From Microbacterium nymphoidis (GTDB lineage: Bacteria > Actinomycetota > Actinomycetes > Actinomycetales > Microbacteriaceae): DNA of 64,000 bases. Positions 17,805-25,763 of this stretch are shown one piece after another (within the stretch, counting starts at the first letter, position 1; the number at the start of each line of letters is the position of its first letter). Position numbers and translations under genes: made by a program. Location: positions 1,178,001 through 1,242,000 of the forward strand of contig NZ_JAJNOD010000001.1 of the NCBI RefSeq assembly GCF_021044885.1. The letters run 5' to 3'. The notes beneath the pieces were generated by a model, which had not been told where the DNA came from, did not search any database, and worked only from the letters and a program-made list of their open reading frames with translations.

Positions 17805-18140
17805 ATGCTCGAATCGACCGACATCCATCTGCAGGAGCTGCGTCGCGGCACCGTGGTGCTGGCGTGCCTGCAGTTGCTGCGTACGCCGGGCTACGGGTAC
17901 GCGCTCCTGGAACAGCTCGAGCACGCCGGCTTCCCCACCGATGCGAACACCCTCTACCCGCTGCTGCGGCGTCTGGAGAAGCAGGGCCACCTCGTCAGCG
18001 AGTGGAACACCGACGAGACACGTCCCCGCAAGTTCTACCGCACGTCTGCCGCGGGCGCCGATCTCGCCGACACCCTCACCCGCGAGTGGCTCGCACTCAC
18101 AGACGCCGTCGCGGCGCTGACGCACGATAAGGAGAACTGA
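17805..18140 (+). CDS. PadR family transcriptional regulator
   Basis: A 111-residue winged-helix protein. The PadR core is visible: LRRGTVVLACLQLL, TPGYGYALLEQLEHAGF, DANTLYPLLRRLEKQGHL and PRKFYRTSAAG. The ATG at 17805 (MLESTDIHL) is chosen over the upstream in-frame ATG at 17769, which would lie inside the palindromic operator. The stop is one base before the ATG of the following membrane-protein gene. That is the usual PadR plus 'permease prefix' arrangement, in which the regulator controls the pair. Confidence 0.9.
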   Translation: MLESTDIHLQELRRGTVVLACLQLLRTPGYGYALLEQLEHAGFPTDANTLYPLLRRLEKQGHLVSEWNTDETRPRKFYRTSAAGADLADTLTREWLALTDAVAALTHDKEN

Positions 18141-18141
18141 C

Positions 18142-19137
18142 ATGGCTGCCACCCTGACCGATCGCTACATCGACGCCACCGTGCGAACCCTGCGTCCGCA
18201 CCTCCAGGAGGATGTCCGCGAGGAGCTGGCCACGTCCATCGCCGACGCCGTCGAGGCGCGGCTGGAGCAGGGTGAGTCCGCGGACGATGCGGAACGGGCG
18301 GTGCTCAACGCGCTCGGGGATCCGGGAGTGCTCGCCGCAGGATATGCGGATCGGCCGCTGCACCTCATCGGCCCGCGCTACTTCATGACATGGTGGCGCC
18401 TGCTGAAGCTGCTGCTGTGGATCGTTCCCCTGAGCGTGATGGCCGCAGTCGCCCTCGGTCTCAGCATCTCCAACGCCCCCGGCGGGCAGATCATCGGCAC
18501 CGCGGTGGGGGTGGGTATCTCGGTGGTCGTGCACGTGTGCTTCTGGGTGACGTTGGTCTTCGCCCTCCTGGAGCGCGTCGGCGGGGACCCCGCCCCGACC
18601 TGGACCGTGGATCAGCTGCCAGAGGCGCGGGAGGACAGTGCGAGCGTGTCGCACCTGGTGGGATCGCTCGTCTTCCTGGGGGCGTCGATCGCAGCGGTGC
18701 TGTGGGATCGGTTCCGCGGATTCGTCGTGCTCGACGGCGAGATCGTCCCGGTGCTGCACCCCGGGCTCTGGCCGGTGTGGATGCTGGTCTTCCTCGGGAT
18801 CGTGCTCGGCGAGGCGGCCGTTGCCGTCGCGGTGTTCCGGAAGCGGCGGTGGAGCGCGGCGACGGCGTCAGCGAACACCGTGCTGGCCGTGGCCTTCGCC
18901 GCTGTCTCGCTGTGGCTGATCTCCACCGGCCAGCTGATCAATCCCGAGATCATCGCCGCCATCGTGCTGCACGGTGGATCGGATTTCCATTACGCCGACC
19001 TGCAGTCCGCGAACGAGGGCGGGATCTTCCGCATCCTCGCAGTGCTGCTGGGCGCCGCGATCATCGCCGTCTGCGCGTGGGATGGCTTCGACGGGTGGCG
19101 TCAGGCATGGCGCGCCCGCGGGCGAATGAGAGGATGA
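18142..19137 (+). CDS. Permease-prefix (HAAS-type) domain membrane protein
   Basis: A 331-residue membrane protein. Its first 75 residues form a helical domain (DRYIDATVRTLRPHLQEDV, ERAVLNALGDP) like the signalling domain found in partners of PadR regulators (DUF1700/permease prefix). About six membrane helices follow between residues 88 and 320. It is translationally coupled to PadR. A role in coupling a membrane signal to the regulator is inferred from this arrangement. Transport activity is not shown by the sequence. Confidence 0.8.
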   Translation: MAATLTDRYIDATVRTLRPHLQEDVREELATSIADAVEARLEQGESADDAERAVLNALGDPGVLAAGYADRPLHLIGPRYFMTWWRLLKLLLWIVPLSVMAAVALGLSISNAPGGQIIGTAVGVGISVVVHVCFWVTLVFALLERVGGDPAPTWTVDQLPEAREDSASVSHLVGSLVFLGASIAAVLWDRFRGFVVLDGEIVPVLHPGLWPVWMLVFLGIVLGEAAVAVAVFRKRRWSAATASANTVLAVAFAAVSLWLISTGQLINPEIIAAIVLHGGSDFHYADLQSANEGGIFRILAVLLGAAIIAVCAWDGFDGWRQAWRARGRMRG

Positions 19138-19141
19138 CGCC

Positions 19142-19543
19142 ATGGCACTCGTGGATCATCTCGGCATGTCCGTCGTCGACTTCGACCGCGCGCTGACGCA
19201 GTTCGGGGCGGTGTTCACGGCGCTCGGTTACGAGTTCGGCGGTGCCGACGACCATTCGGCGGCGTGGCACCAGGGCGATGAGACCGAGCTGATCATCTTC
19301 CAGGCTCGCGAACCCGGCGACCTCCACCGCCACGGCGAGTCCGGCTGGCAGCATCTCGCTTTCGCCCTGGACTCCCGCGAGGACGTGGAGCGCCTGCACC
19401 GGGTGGCGCTGGAGGCCGGGTGGAGCGAGGTGCGCGCACCGAAGCCGTATCCCCGCTTCAACGAGCGCTACTACGCGTCCTTCGTCGAGGATCCCAGCGG
19501 CATCCGCTTCGAGTTCATGCACAACCCTCCGCGCGCCGACTGA
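19142..19543 (+). CDS. VOC/glyoxalase superfamily protein
   Basis: A 133-residue single-module VOC protein. It opens with DHLGMSVVDFDRALTQFG, contains GWQHLAFALDSREDVERLH and ends with FVEDPSGIRFEFMHN, the strand-helix pattern of glyoxalase/dioxygenase folds. Possible metal ligands are His6, the His in QHLAF and Glu in FEFMH. Reaction and substrate are unknown. It begins 4 bp after the membrane-protein gene and may be co-transcribed. Confidence 0.83.
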   Translation: MALVDHLGMSVVDFDRALTQFGAVFTALGYEFGGADDHSAAWHQGDETELIIFQAREPGDLHRHGESGWQHLAFALDSREDVERLHRVALEAGWSEVRAPKPYPRFNERYYASFVEDPSGIRFEFMHNPPRAD

Positions 19544-19560
19544 GCGTTCCTGGCGCCTTC

Positions 19561-20421
19561 TCAGACGCGGCGGATGCGCTGCGCGGGCGTCATGCCGAGG
19601 GCGACCTCGCGGCCACGCGTGCGGGACCACTGGCTCCACGACCCCGGGTACAGGGCGACGTCGAGCCCCGCCACCGCGCCTGCCAGCACCGTGTGCGCCG
19701 CGGCGATGCCCGAGCCGCAGTAGGCCGCCACCGGGACGGTGTCATCGACTCCCAGTGAGGCGAAGTTGCGGCGGATCTCCGCAGGCGACCGGAAACGACC
19801 ACCGCTCAGGTGATAGGTGGTCGGCAGGTTCCTCGCCCCGGGGATGTGCCCGGCCACGGGGTCATGCGTATCGGGGTCGCCGCGGTACCTCTCGGCGGAT
19901 CGCACGTCCAGCAGCACCCCGTGCTGCGGCCACCGGGCGGTCTCCACCATTCCCAGCTGCTCACCGAAGCCCTCCACCTCGGCATCGCCGACCGGCGGCT
20001 GGACGTCTCCCGTCTCCAGCCCGAAGCCGGCCGCCGCCCAGCCGCGCAGCCCGCCATCCAGCACGCGCACGTCGATGTCGGCGATCCCCGCGTGCGTGAG
20101 CACCCACCAGGCGCGGGCGGCGGCGACGGAGTGCACGTCGTCGTAGACCACGACCGGGACACCGCGGCGCAGGCCCCAGCGGCGGACCGCGGCCCGCAAG
20201 GTGTCATCGCTCGGGAGCGGATGCCGCCCCTGCTCGGGGTGCCCGTGTTCGGCGAGCTCGCGCTCCAGGTCGACATACACGGCACCGGGCAGATGTCCGT
20301 CGAGGTACTCGGGGCGCCCCTCCGGCTGGTCGAGGCGCCAGCGCACATCGAGCACACAGACCTCGGCACCGTCCCGCAGCAGATCCGCGAGTTCGGTGAC
20401 GGAGATCAGGGGCGAAGCCAT
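19561..20421 (-). CDS. Thiosulfate/3-mercaptopyruvate sulfurtransferase-like, double rhodanese
   Basis: A 286-residue protein with two rhodanese domains. Domain 1 (about 5-135) shows VLDVRWRL and GHLPGAVYVDLERELA but no active-site Cys. Domain 2 (about 160-270) shows LLDVRSAERYRG, GHIPGARNLP and the active loop YCGSGIAA with Cys235. It would transfer sulfur from thiosulfate or 3-mercaptopyruvate to an acceptor. CGSG fits the SseA-like group. The frame is open upstream to 20589, but homology begins at MASPLISVTELADLL, so the ATG at 20421 is used. Confidence 0.87.
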   Translation of the reverse strand: MASPLISVTELADLLRDGAEVCVLDVRWRLDQPEGRPEYLDGHLPGAVYVDLERELAEHGHPEQGRHPLPSDDTLRAAVRRWGLRRGVPVVVYDDVHSVAAARAWWVLTHAGIADIDVRVLDGGLRGWAAAGFGLETGDVQPPVGDAEVEGFGEQLGMVETARWPQHGVLLDVRSAERYRGDPDTHDPVAGHIPGARNLPTTYHLSGGRFRSPAEIRRNFASLGVDDTVPVAAYCGSGIAAAHTVLAGAVAGLDVALYPGSWSQWSRTRGREVALGMTPAQRIRRV

Positions 20422-20543
20422 GTTTCCATGCTGAACATTCCCGGGCCGACCAGGGCCGTGTTTCGTCACCCGCCGACACACGGCGTCATGTGCGGGCTGC
20501 CGGGCGCATGCGCCGTGTTCCGCTGTGCCGATGCCTCTCGAGT

Positions 20544-20610
20544 GCATGATCATGCTTCGAATCCATGATGAGTACGGCCGACGGGTCATGTATTGGTGGC
20601 ACGATCATGC
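20544..20610. repeat. Two GCAyGATCATGC sites upstream of the sulfurtransferase
   Basis: GCATGATCATGC (20544-20555) is a perfect 12-bp palindrome. GCACGATCATGC (20599-20610) repeats it with one change 55 bp away. They lie in the 210-bp gap between the sulfurtransferase gene and the small membrane-protein gene. They could be a paired operator. Nothing else ties them to a regulator. Confidence 0.3.
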
Positions 20611-20631
20611 GTTCGCGCAAGGCGGGACGGC

Positions 20632-21111
20632 TCAGCCGAGGTCGGCGAGCAGCGACTGCGTCATCTCCGGCACGGTGTGCCGCAGCCGACGACGATCGGC
20701 GATCATCATCGCCACGGTGATGCCGCCGAACACCACGAGGCCGCCGATGGCCCAGGCGATGTCCGCGCCGCCCGGCATTTGTCCGGTCACGGCGCCGAGC
20801 AGCGGCAGCAGGAAGATCCCGGCGGCGATGCCGCCGAAGATCAGCACCAGCACGGTGTCCATGGCCCGCGTGCGAGCGCGCCCGGTGAGGAGGGTGCCAC
20901 CGTCGGCCTCGAACATGCGCAGCTCCAGGACCACGCCGCTCGGAAGCTGGTAGACCCCGGCGCCGAGCGAACGCCGCAGCACACGGATCCGGTCACCGCG
21001 GCGACGGTAGGTTCCCGCGCTGCGCGTGGCCGTCAGCCATCCGTCGATCCGGCGCTGTACCGCAATGGGCGACTGCCCGGCGATCGCCACAGTGACGGGG
21101 ACGGAGGCCAT
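20632..21111 (-). CDS. Small two-helix membrane protein
   Basis: A 159-residue protein with a soluble N-terminal half (SVPVTVAIAGQSPIAVQRRI, VLELRMFEADGG). Two membrane helices follow at about residues 84-107 and 115-136, and then a short cytoplasmic tail. The fold of the first half could be a small alpha/beta domain. No family is recognised. It is expressed alone, with the family A repeat array just upstream. Confidence 0.65.
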   Translation of the reverse strand: MASVPVTVAIAGQSPIAVQRRIDGWLTATRSAGTYRRRGDRIRVLRRSLGAGVYQLPSGVVLELRMFEADGGTLLTGRARTRAMDTVLVLIFGGIAAGIFLLPLLGAVTGQMPGGADIAWAIGGLVVFGGITVAMMIADRRRLRHTVPEMTQSLLADLG

Positions 21112-21186
21112 CCCCCGAGCCTATCGGCGGCGATGAGTCCTGCTGTGCGCAGGTGTGGCCGTCGGCTCAGACAACGGCCCGCGCCC

Positions 21187-21419
21187 GGTCTCACATACTG
21201 CTGTTCTGGTTCAGACAGCCGACAGGTTCTGAGACCACAGCATCCCCGGGTTTCACATGCTGCTGTCCCGTCTCGGACAGCCGACAGATTTTGAGACCAC
21301 AGCGCCCCGGTCTCACATACTGCTGTCCCGTCTCAGACAGCCGACAGGTTCTGAGGCCAGAGCGAGCCCCGGTCTCACATACGGCTCTCCCGACTCGGAA
21401 GCCGACAGTTTGTGAGACC
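21187..21419. repeat. Family A repeat locus 2: four 50-bp units
   Basis: Four units at 21187-21236, 21249-21298, 21309-21358 and 21371-21419. Each begins GGTCTCACATACTGCTG (or a close variant) and ends GACAGGTTCTGAGACC (or a close variant). The outer 15-17 bases of each unit are therefore inverted copies and could fold as a hairpin. Units are separated by 10-12 bases, giving a period of about 62 bp. The array lies between the GH35 gene end and a small membrane-protein gene. It is not a CRISPR: spacers are too short and there are no cas genes. Confidence 0.85.
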
Positions 21420-21439
21420 GGGGATCGCCGTGGGCGGCA

Positions 21440-23257
21440 TCACTCGTCGGTGGGGCCGAGCACAGGGTGCGGGGCGAAGGTGAGCGCGGGGGCATCGAGA
21501 TGCTCCAGCTCCAGCAGCGTCACAGTGTTGCGGCCGGCGCGGGTGACCGGAGCCGGCACGTAGAGCGTGCGCTGCGGACCGTTTCGCCAGTACCGGCCCA
21601 GGAAGAAACCGTTGACGAATGCGAAGCCCTTGCGCGCCCCGGCGGCATCCAGGAACAGATCCGCTGCCTCCGCGAGGTCGAACTCGCCCGTCCACACCGG
21701 TGCGATCAGTGCCGTCTCCACCGGGCCGGGGACGCTCGCCCGTGCCACCAGATCGCGCTCCGCGATCACTTCTACGTCCCACCCGCTCAGCTCGGCTCCG
21801 TCGAGCAGGGCGGGACCGATGAGGCCCTTCGCCTCGCCGATGCGCGGGCCGTAGTTGGTGCGCCCCTGCTCCTCGACGAGGATCGTCAGACGCCGGCCCG
21901 CGGGGATGCGGATGCTCCGTTCCGAGCGGGTGCGCGAGATGGTGCCGACCGGCATTCCATCGACGGACACCCACGCCTGATCGCGGATCTCCGCGACAGT
22001 GAGGATCCCCGCAGCGCCCGCGGGAAGCTCCGTCGTGTAGACGAGCACCCCGCCCGGGACGCCCAGCTCGTCGAAGGTCGGCGGCTGCGGGAACGTCCCC
22101 GCGGCGGAGCGGCCGATCCATGAACCGGCGGGGGTCAGTGCGACATCGAACGCCGGCGCCGGGGCCCTGGCGGCAAGCACGCCGGATGCGGCGCCCTCGG
22201 CGTGTGCCTCGGTACCGGACCCGACGGCCTCGGATGCCCCCGCGCCCGGCACCGTCTCGGGCACCTCGGCATACTTCGCGATGACGTCGTGGAACGCCCA
22301 GAACTTCTCGGTGGGCTCGCCCGACTCCGACAGCGGGGCGTCGTAGTCGTACGAGGTGACGATCGGAAGGTATCGGCCCTTGTCGTTCGCCCCGTTGCTG
22401 AGGCCGAAATTGGTGCCGCCGTGGAACATGTAGAGGTTCACGGAGGCGCCCGCGGCGAGCAGGGCGTCGAGTTCGCGAGCCGACTCGGCCGCGGAGGTGG
22501 TGTGGTGCTTCGTGCCCCACCAGTCGAACCAGCCGTCCCAGAACTCCGAGCACATCAGCGGTCCGGTCGGCTGATGTTCGCGCAGGGTGGCCAGTCGCTC
22601 CGTCGCCCGTGAGCCGAAGGACCCGGTCAGGTGCAGCCCCGGCAGCGATCCGTCGCGGAGCATCTGCGGTTCGGGCTGGTCCACGGTGGTCAGCGGCACG
22701 GTGATGCCGGCCTCACGGGTCACGCGGACGAGCTCGGCCAGGTACTCCTTGTCGTCGCCGTAGGCACCGTACTCGTTCTCGATCTGCACCAGGATGACGT
22801 TCCCGCCGCGGTCGATCTGCCGCGGAGCGACGATGTCGTAGACCCGTCGCAGGTACTCCGTGAGGATGGCGAGGTATTGCGGTTCGCTGCGGCGCAGCCC
22901 GATTCCCGGAATCGACGTGAGCCATGAGGGCAGCCCGCCGCCGTGCCATTCCGCGCAGATGTAGGGCCCGGGGCGCACGATGGCGTACATCCCCTCCTCC
23001 GCGACGATGTCCAGGAAGCGGCCGAGGTCGAGGCCACCGCTGGCGTCCCATTCCCCGCGATACGGTTCGTGCGCGTTCCACGCCACGTAGGTCTCGATGG
23101 TGTTGAGCCCCAGCAGCCGGGCCTTGCGGATGCGGTCGCGCCAGTGATCGGGATGCACCCGGAAGTAGTGCAGCGCACCCGCGAGGATCCGGAACGGCCG
23201 ACCGGCGAGGAGAAAGCTCTCCTCGCCGATCGTGAACGTCTGCGGGTTCGTGGTCAC
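21440..23257 (-). CDS. Beta-galactosidase, GH35 family
   Basis: A 605-residue cytoplasmic enzyme with no signal peptide. The GH35 barrel shows AGALHYFRVHPDHW, ETYVAWNAHEP and VRPGPYICAEW. The acid/base motif is QIENEYG (Glu162) and the nucleophile is in CSEFWDGWFDWWG (Glu237). C-terminal beta domains end with FVNGFFLGRYWRNGPQRTLY. It removes terminal beta-galactosyl residues from imported oligosaccharides. It is the last gene of the uronate operon. GTG 23257 overlaps the kduI stop by 4 bp (GTGA), which decides the start although the frame is open much further upstream. Confidence 0.92.
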   Translation of the reverse strand: MTTNPQTFTIGEESFLLAGRPFRILAGALHYFRVHPDHWRDRIRKARLLGLNTIETYVAWNAHEPYRGEWDASGGLDLGRFLDIVAEEGMYAIVRPGPYICAEWHGGGLPSWLTSIPGIGLRRSEPQYLAILTEYLRRVYDIVAPRQIDRGGNVILVQIENEYGAYGDDKEYLAELVRVTREAGITVPLTTVDQPEPQMLRDGSLPGLHLTGSFGSRATERLATLREHQPTGPLMCSEFWDGWFDWWGTKHHTTSAAESARELDALLAAGASVNLYMFHGGTNFGLSNGANDKGRYLPIVTSYDYDAPLSESGEPTEKFWAFHDVIAKYAEVPETVPGAGASEAVGSGTEAHAEGAASGVLAARAPAPAFDVALTPAGSWIGRSAAGTFPQPPTFDELGVPGGVLVYTTELPAGAAGILTVAEIRDQAWVSVDGMPVGTISRTRSERSIRIPAGRRLTILVEEQGRTNYGPRIGEAKGLIGPALLDGAELSGWDVEVIAERDLVARASVPGPVETALIAPVWTGEFDLAEAADLFLDAAGARKGFAFVNGFFLGRYWRNGPQRTLYVPAPVTRAGRNTVTLLELEHLDAPALTFAPHPVLGPTDE

Positions 23258-24084
23258 TTGAGGTCGACGATCGGGGCCGCGTCCATGTCGTCGAAGGCCT
23301 GGTTCTCCCCCGCCATCGCCCAGACGAACGAGTAGGCGGCGGAGCCGACGCCGGAGTGCAGCGACCAGCTCGGCGAGATGACCGCCTGGCGGTCGGCGAC
23401 CATCAGGTGGCGTGTCTCCTCGCGCTCGCCCATGATGTGCACGACGCGCTGGTCGGCGGGCAGATCGAAGTACAGGTAGCACTCGGTGCGGCGGTCGTGC
23501 GTGTGGGCCGGCATGGTGTTCCACATGGAGCCCGGGTGCAGGGTGGTGACACCCATGACGATCTGGCAGCTGCGGATGCCGTTCTCGTGGATGTACTGGT
23601 TGAGCGTGCGACGGTTGCTGGTGAGCTGGTCGCCGAGCTCGCGCACGGTCCCCTCGCCCGGAGCCACCAGCTGCGTCGGGTACGTGGTGTGGGCCGGGGC
23701 GGAGAACAGATAGAACTGCGCGCCCGATCCGCCGGCGGCATCGCGGAAGGACACGGTCTCGATGCCGCGGCCGAGGTACAGGCATGCACCGGAGACCAGC
23801 GTGTACTCCTCGCCGTCTGCGGTCACGACGCCTTCGCCGCCCACGTTGATGACACCGAGCTCGCGGTGCTCGAGGAAGGTCTCGGAGCGGATCTCGGGGT
23901 AGCCGGTCAGCTCCAGCACGCGCCCAGCGGGCTGAGCGCCGCCGAGCACGATGCGGTCGTGGTGGGTGTAGGTGAGCGAGATCTCGCCCGGGACGAAGAC
24001 CTCGGGGATGAGGTAAGTCTCGCGGAGCTCCGCGGTGGTCATGCCCGGAATCTGGGCGGGGTTGGTGGCGTAGCGCTGCTGCAT
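23254..24084 (-). CDS. kduI: 5-dehydro-4-deoxy-D-glucuronate isomerase KduI
   Basis: A 276-residue cupin isomerase that converts 5-keto-4-deoxyuronate to 2,5-diketo-3-deoxygluconate in breakdown of unsaturated uronates. The zinc site is intact: His194 and His196 in MPAHTHDRRTE, Glu201, and His243 in SLHSG. The length is that of the family (about 278). It lies directly between kduD and the GH35 gene in an operon with a GH88 enzyme, whose product after ring opening is its substrate. Confidence 0.94.
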   Translation of the reverse strand: MQQRYATNPAQIPGMTTAELRETYLIPEVFVPGEISLTYTHHDRIVLGGAQPAGRVLELTGYPEIRSETFLEHRELGVINVGGEGVVTADGEEYTLVSGACLYLGRGIETVSFRDAAGGSGAQFYLFSAPAHTTYPTQLVAPGEGTVRELGDQLTSNRRTLNQYIHENGIRSCQIVMGVTTLHPGSMWNTMPAHTHDRRTECYLYFDLPADQRVVHIMGEREETRHLMVADRQAVISPSWSLHSGVGSAAYSFVWAMAGENQAFDDMDAAPIVDLK

Positions 24085-24116
24085 GATTTCTCCTTCTGGG
24101 ATGTCAGCTCGGCGGG

Positions 24117-24881
24117 TCAGCGGACGAGCCAGCCGCCGTCGACCGGGATGATCGTCCCGGTGACGTAGGAGGCGGCGTCGGATGCGAGGTAGACGAACGT
24201 GCCCTGCAGGTCGGCCGGGGTGCCCCAGCGGCCCATCGGGATGCGCGAGACGATCGACGCCTCACGCGCCTCGTCGGCGCGGATGGCGGCCGTGTTGTCG
24301 GTGGCCATGTACCCGGGCGCGATCGCGTTCACGGTGACTCCGGACGTGGCCCATTCGTTGGCGAGCGCCTTGGTGAGCCCGGCCACGGCGTGCTTGGACG
24401 CGGTGTACGCGGGCACCAGGATGCCGCCCTGGAACGACAGCATCGAGGCCACGTTGATGATGCGGCCGCTGCCCTGGGCGAGCAGACGCTTGCCGACGGC
24501 ACGGGAGAGATGGAACACGCTGTCGAGGTTGACCGTGAGCACCTCGTTCCAGTCGTCCTCGGAGTACTCAGCCGCCGGTGCGCGACGGATCGTGCCGGCG
24601 TTGTTGACGAGGATGTCGATGCGCCCGAGTTCCCGCTCGATCTCGGCGACGGCGGCCTCGATGTCGGCGGAGGTCGCGGTGGCGAAGTCGGCGTGCACGC
24701 TGTGGACACGCCGGCCCATCGCCTCGATGGCAGCCGCGGTCTCGGAGGCGTCACCGCGGTTCAGCAGGGCGATGTCGGCGCCGGCCTCTGCCAGCGCGAG
24801 AGCCGCGCCCTGCCCCAGCCCACGGCTGGATCCGGTGACGATGGCCACCTTCCCGTCGAGTCGGAAGCTGTCCAGGATCAT
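24117..24881 (-). CDS. kduD: 2-deoxy-D-gluconate 3-dehydrogenase KduD (SDR)
   Basis: A 254-residue short-chain dehydrogenase. The NAD(P) motif TGSSRGLG lies at 16-23, NNAG at about 93-96, and the catalytic Ser146, Tyr159 and Lys163 (YTASK) are present. The sequence RIPMGRWGTPADLQGTFVYLASDAASYVTGTII is typical of KduD. It reduces 2,5-diketo-3-deoxygluconate to 2-keto-3-deoxygluconate, the step after KduI, encoded just downstream. Its start overlaps the FAH-family gene stop by 4 bp. Confidence 0.92.
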   Translation of the reverse strand: MILDSFRLDGKVAIVTGSSRGLGQGAALALAEAGADIALLNRGDASETAAAIEAMGRRVHSVHADFATATSADIEAAVAEIERELGRIDILVNNAGTIRRAPAAEYSEDDWNEVLTVNLDSVFHLSRAVGKRLLAQGSGRIINVASMLSFQGGILVPAYTASKHAVAGLTKALANEWATSGVTVNAIAPGYMATDNTAAIRADEAREASIVSRIPMGRWGTPADLQGTFVYLASDAASYVTGTIIPVDGGWLVR

Positions 24882-25759
24882 GCGTTCACTCCAGTGTTCG
24901 TTCGGTCGGAATCGGCGATGAAGCGGGTGGCGAGCTCCCCCAACCCTGTCACGCGGACGGTGACCTCGTCACCGGCGACGATGTGCCGGTGGGCGTCCTG
25001 CGCCGCAGGCAGCTTCTGCGGGGTGCCGGTGGAGATCACATCTCCCACCTCGAGCGTCATCGCCTGGCTCAGGTGATGCACCAGGAACGCCATCGGGAAG
25101 ATCATCGAGTCGGTGGACTGCGACACCGTCACCTCGCCGTCGCGCACGACCTCCACGAGCAGGTCCTGCGGGTCGGCGATCTCGTCACGCGTGACGACGA
25201 CGTCGCTCATCGGCAGGAAGCCGTCGAAGCACTTGCCGAGGGTCATCTGCGATCCCTTGCGCTGCCAGTCGCGGGCTGAGACATCGTTGAGGATGACGTA
25301 CCCGCCGACGTGCGACAGTGCCTCCTCGACCGGGACCCGGTGCGCACGGCGGGCGATGACCAGGCCGATCTCGCCCTCGTAGTCCACCTCGGAGGCGACC
25401 GCGGGCACCACCACGCCCGTGGACGCCGACACCGGAGTGTTCGGCGTCTTCACGAAGACGTCGGGGAAGGCGGGATCATCCGCCGTGGGGTCGGCCCCCG
25501 GGGGCACGTGCCCGCGGTAGTTGTAGCCGATGGCGAGCACCTTCCCCGGCGTCACCGGGAGCACCGTCTCGATGCTGTCGGGCGCGATGGTCGGAGCGGT
25601 CTCGACGATCGCGGCGGCCCGTGCGCGCAGCTCGTCCGAGCCGAGGATCTCGATGAGATCTGCGGCCAGCCCCTGGCCGGTGAGGTCGACGACCTCACCG
25701 GTGGCAGTGAGAGCGCCGGTGTGCACCTCACCGCCGGTGGTGAAACGGATCAGACGCAT
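24878..25759 (-). CDS. Fumarylacetoacetate hydrolase family protein
   Basis: A 293-residue FAH-fold protein. After a short N-terminal domain (MRLIRFTTGGEVHTGAL), the catalytic core shows LAIGYNYRGHVP and VDYEGEIGLVIARRAHRVP with the metal-binding Glu pair, then YVILNDVSARDWQ and GDVISTGTPQKLP. Such enzymes hydrolyse or decarboxylate 2-oxo or 2,4-dioxo acids. Within this operon a 3-deoxy-2-keto sugar acid is the likely substrate, since no kdgK or eda gene is present in the window; that is inference. The start is 5 bp after the GH88 gene. Confidence 0.87.
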   Translation of the reverse strand: MRLIRFTTGGEVHTGALTATGEVVDLTGQGLAADLIEILGSDELRARAAAIVETAPTIAPDSIETVLPVTPGKVLAIGYNYRGHVPPGADPTADDPAFPDVFVKTPNTPVSASTGVVVPAVASEVDYEGEIGLVIARRAHRVPVEEALSHVGGYVILNDVSARDWQRKGSQMTLGKCFDGFLPMSDVVVTRDEIADPQDLLVEVVRDGEVTVSQSTDSMIFPMAFLVHHLSQAMTLEVGDVISTGTPQKLPAAQDAHRHIVAGDEVTVRVTGLGELATRFIADSDRTNTGVNA

Positions 25760-25763
25760 GCCG

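Noticed and set aside
15732..18152. 806-codon minus-strand open frame over the GH59-like gene end
   Set aside because: It is antisense to a clear protein, crosses the strong terminator and the PadR gene, and shows no domain.
21187..21419. Possible CRISPR array
   Set aside because: Repeat-like units are 50 bp with inverted ends, the separators are only 10-12 bp, the units diverge from each other and no cas genes are near.
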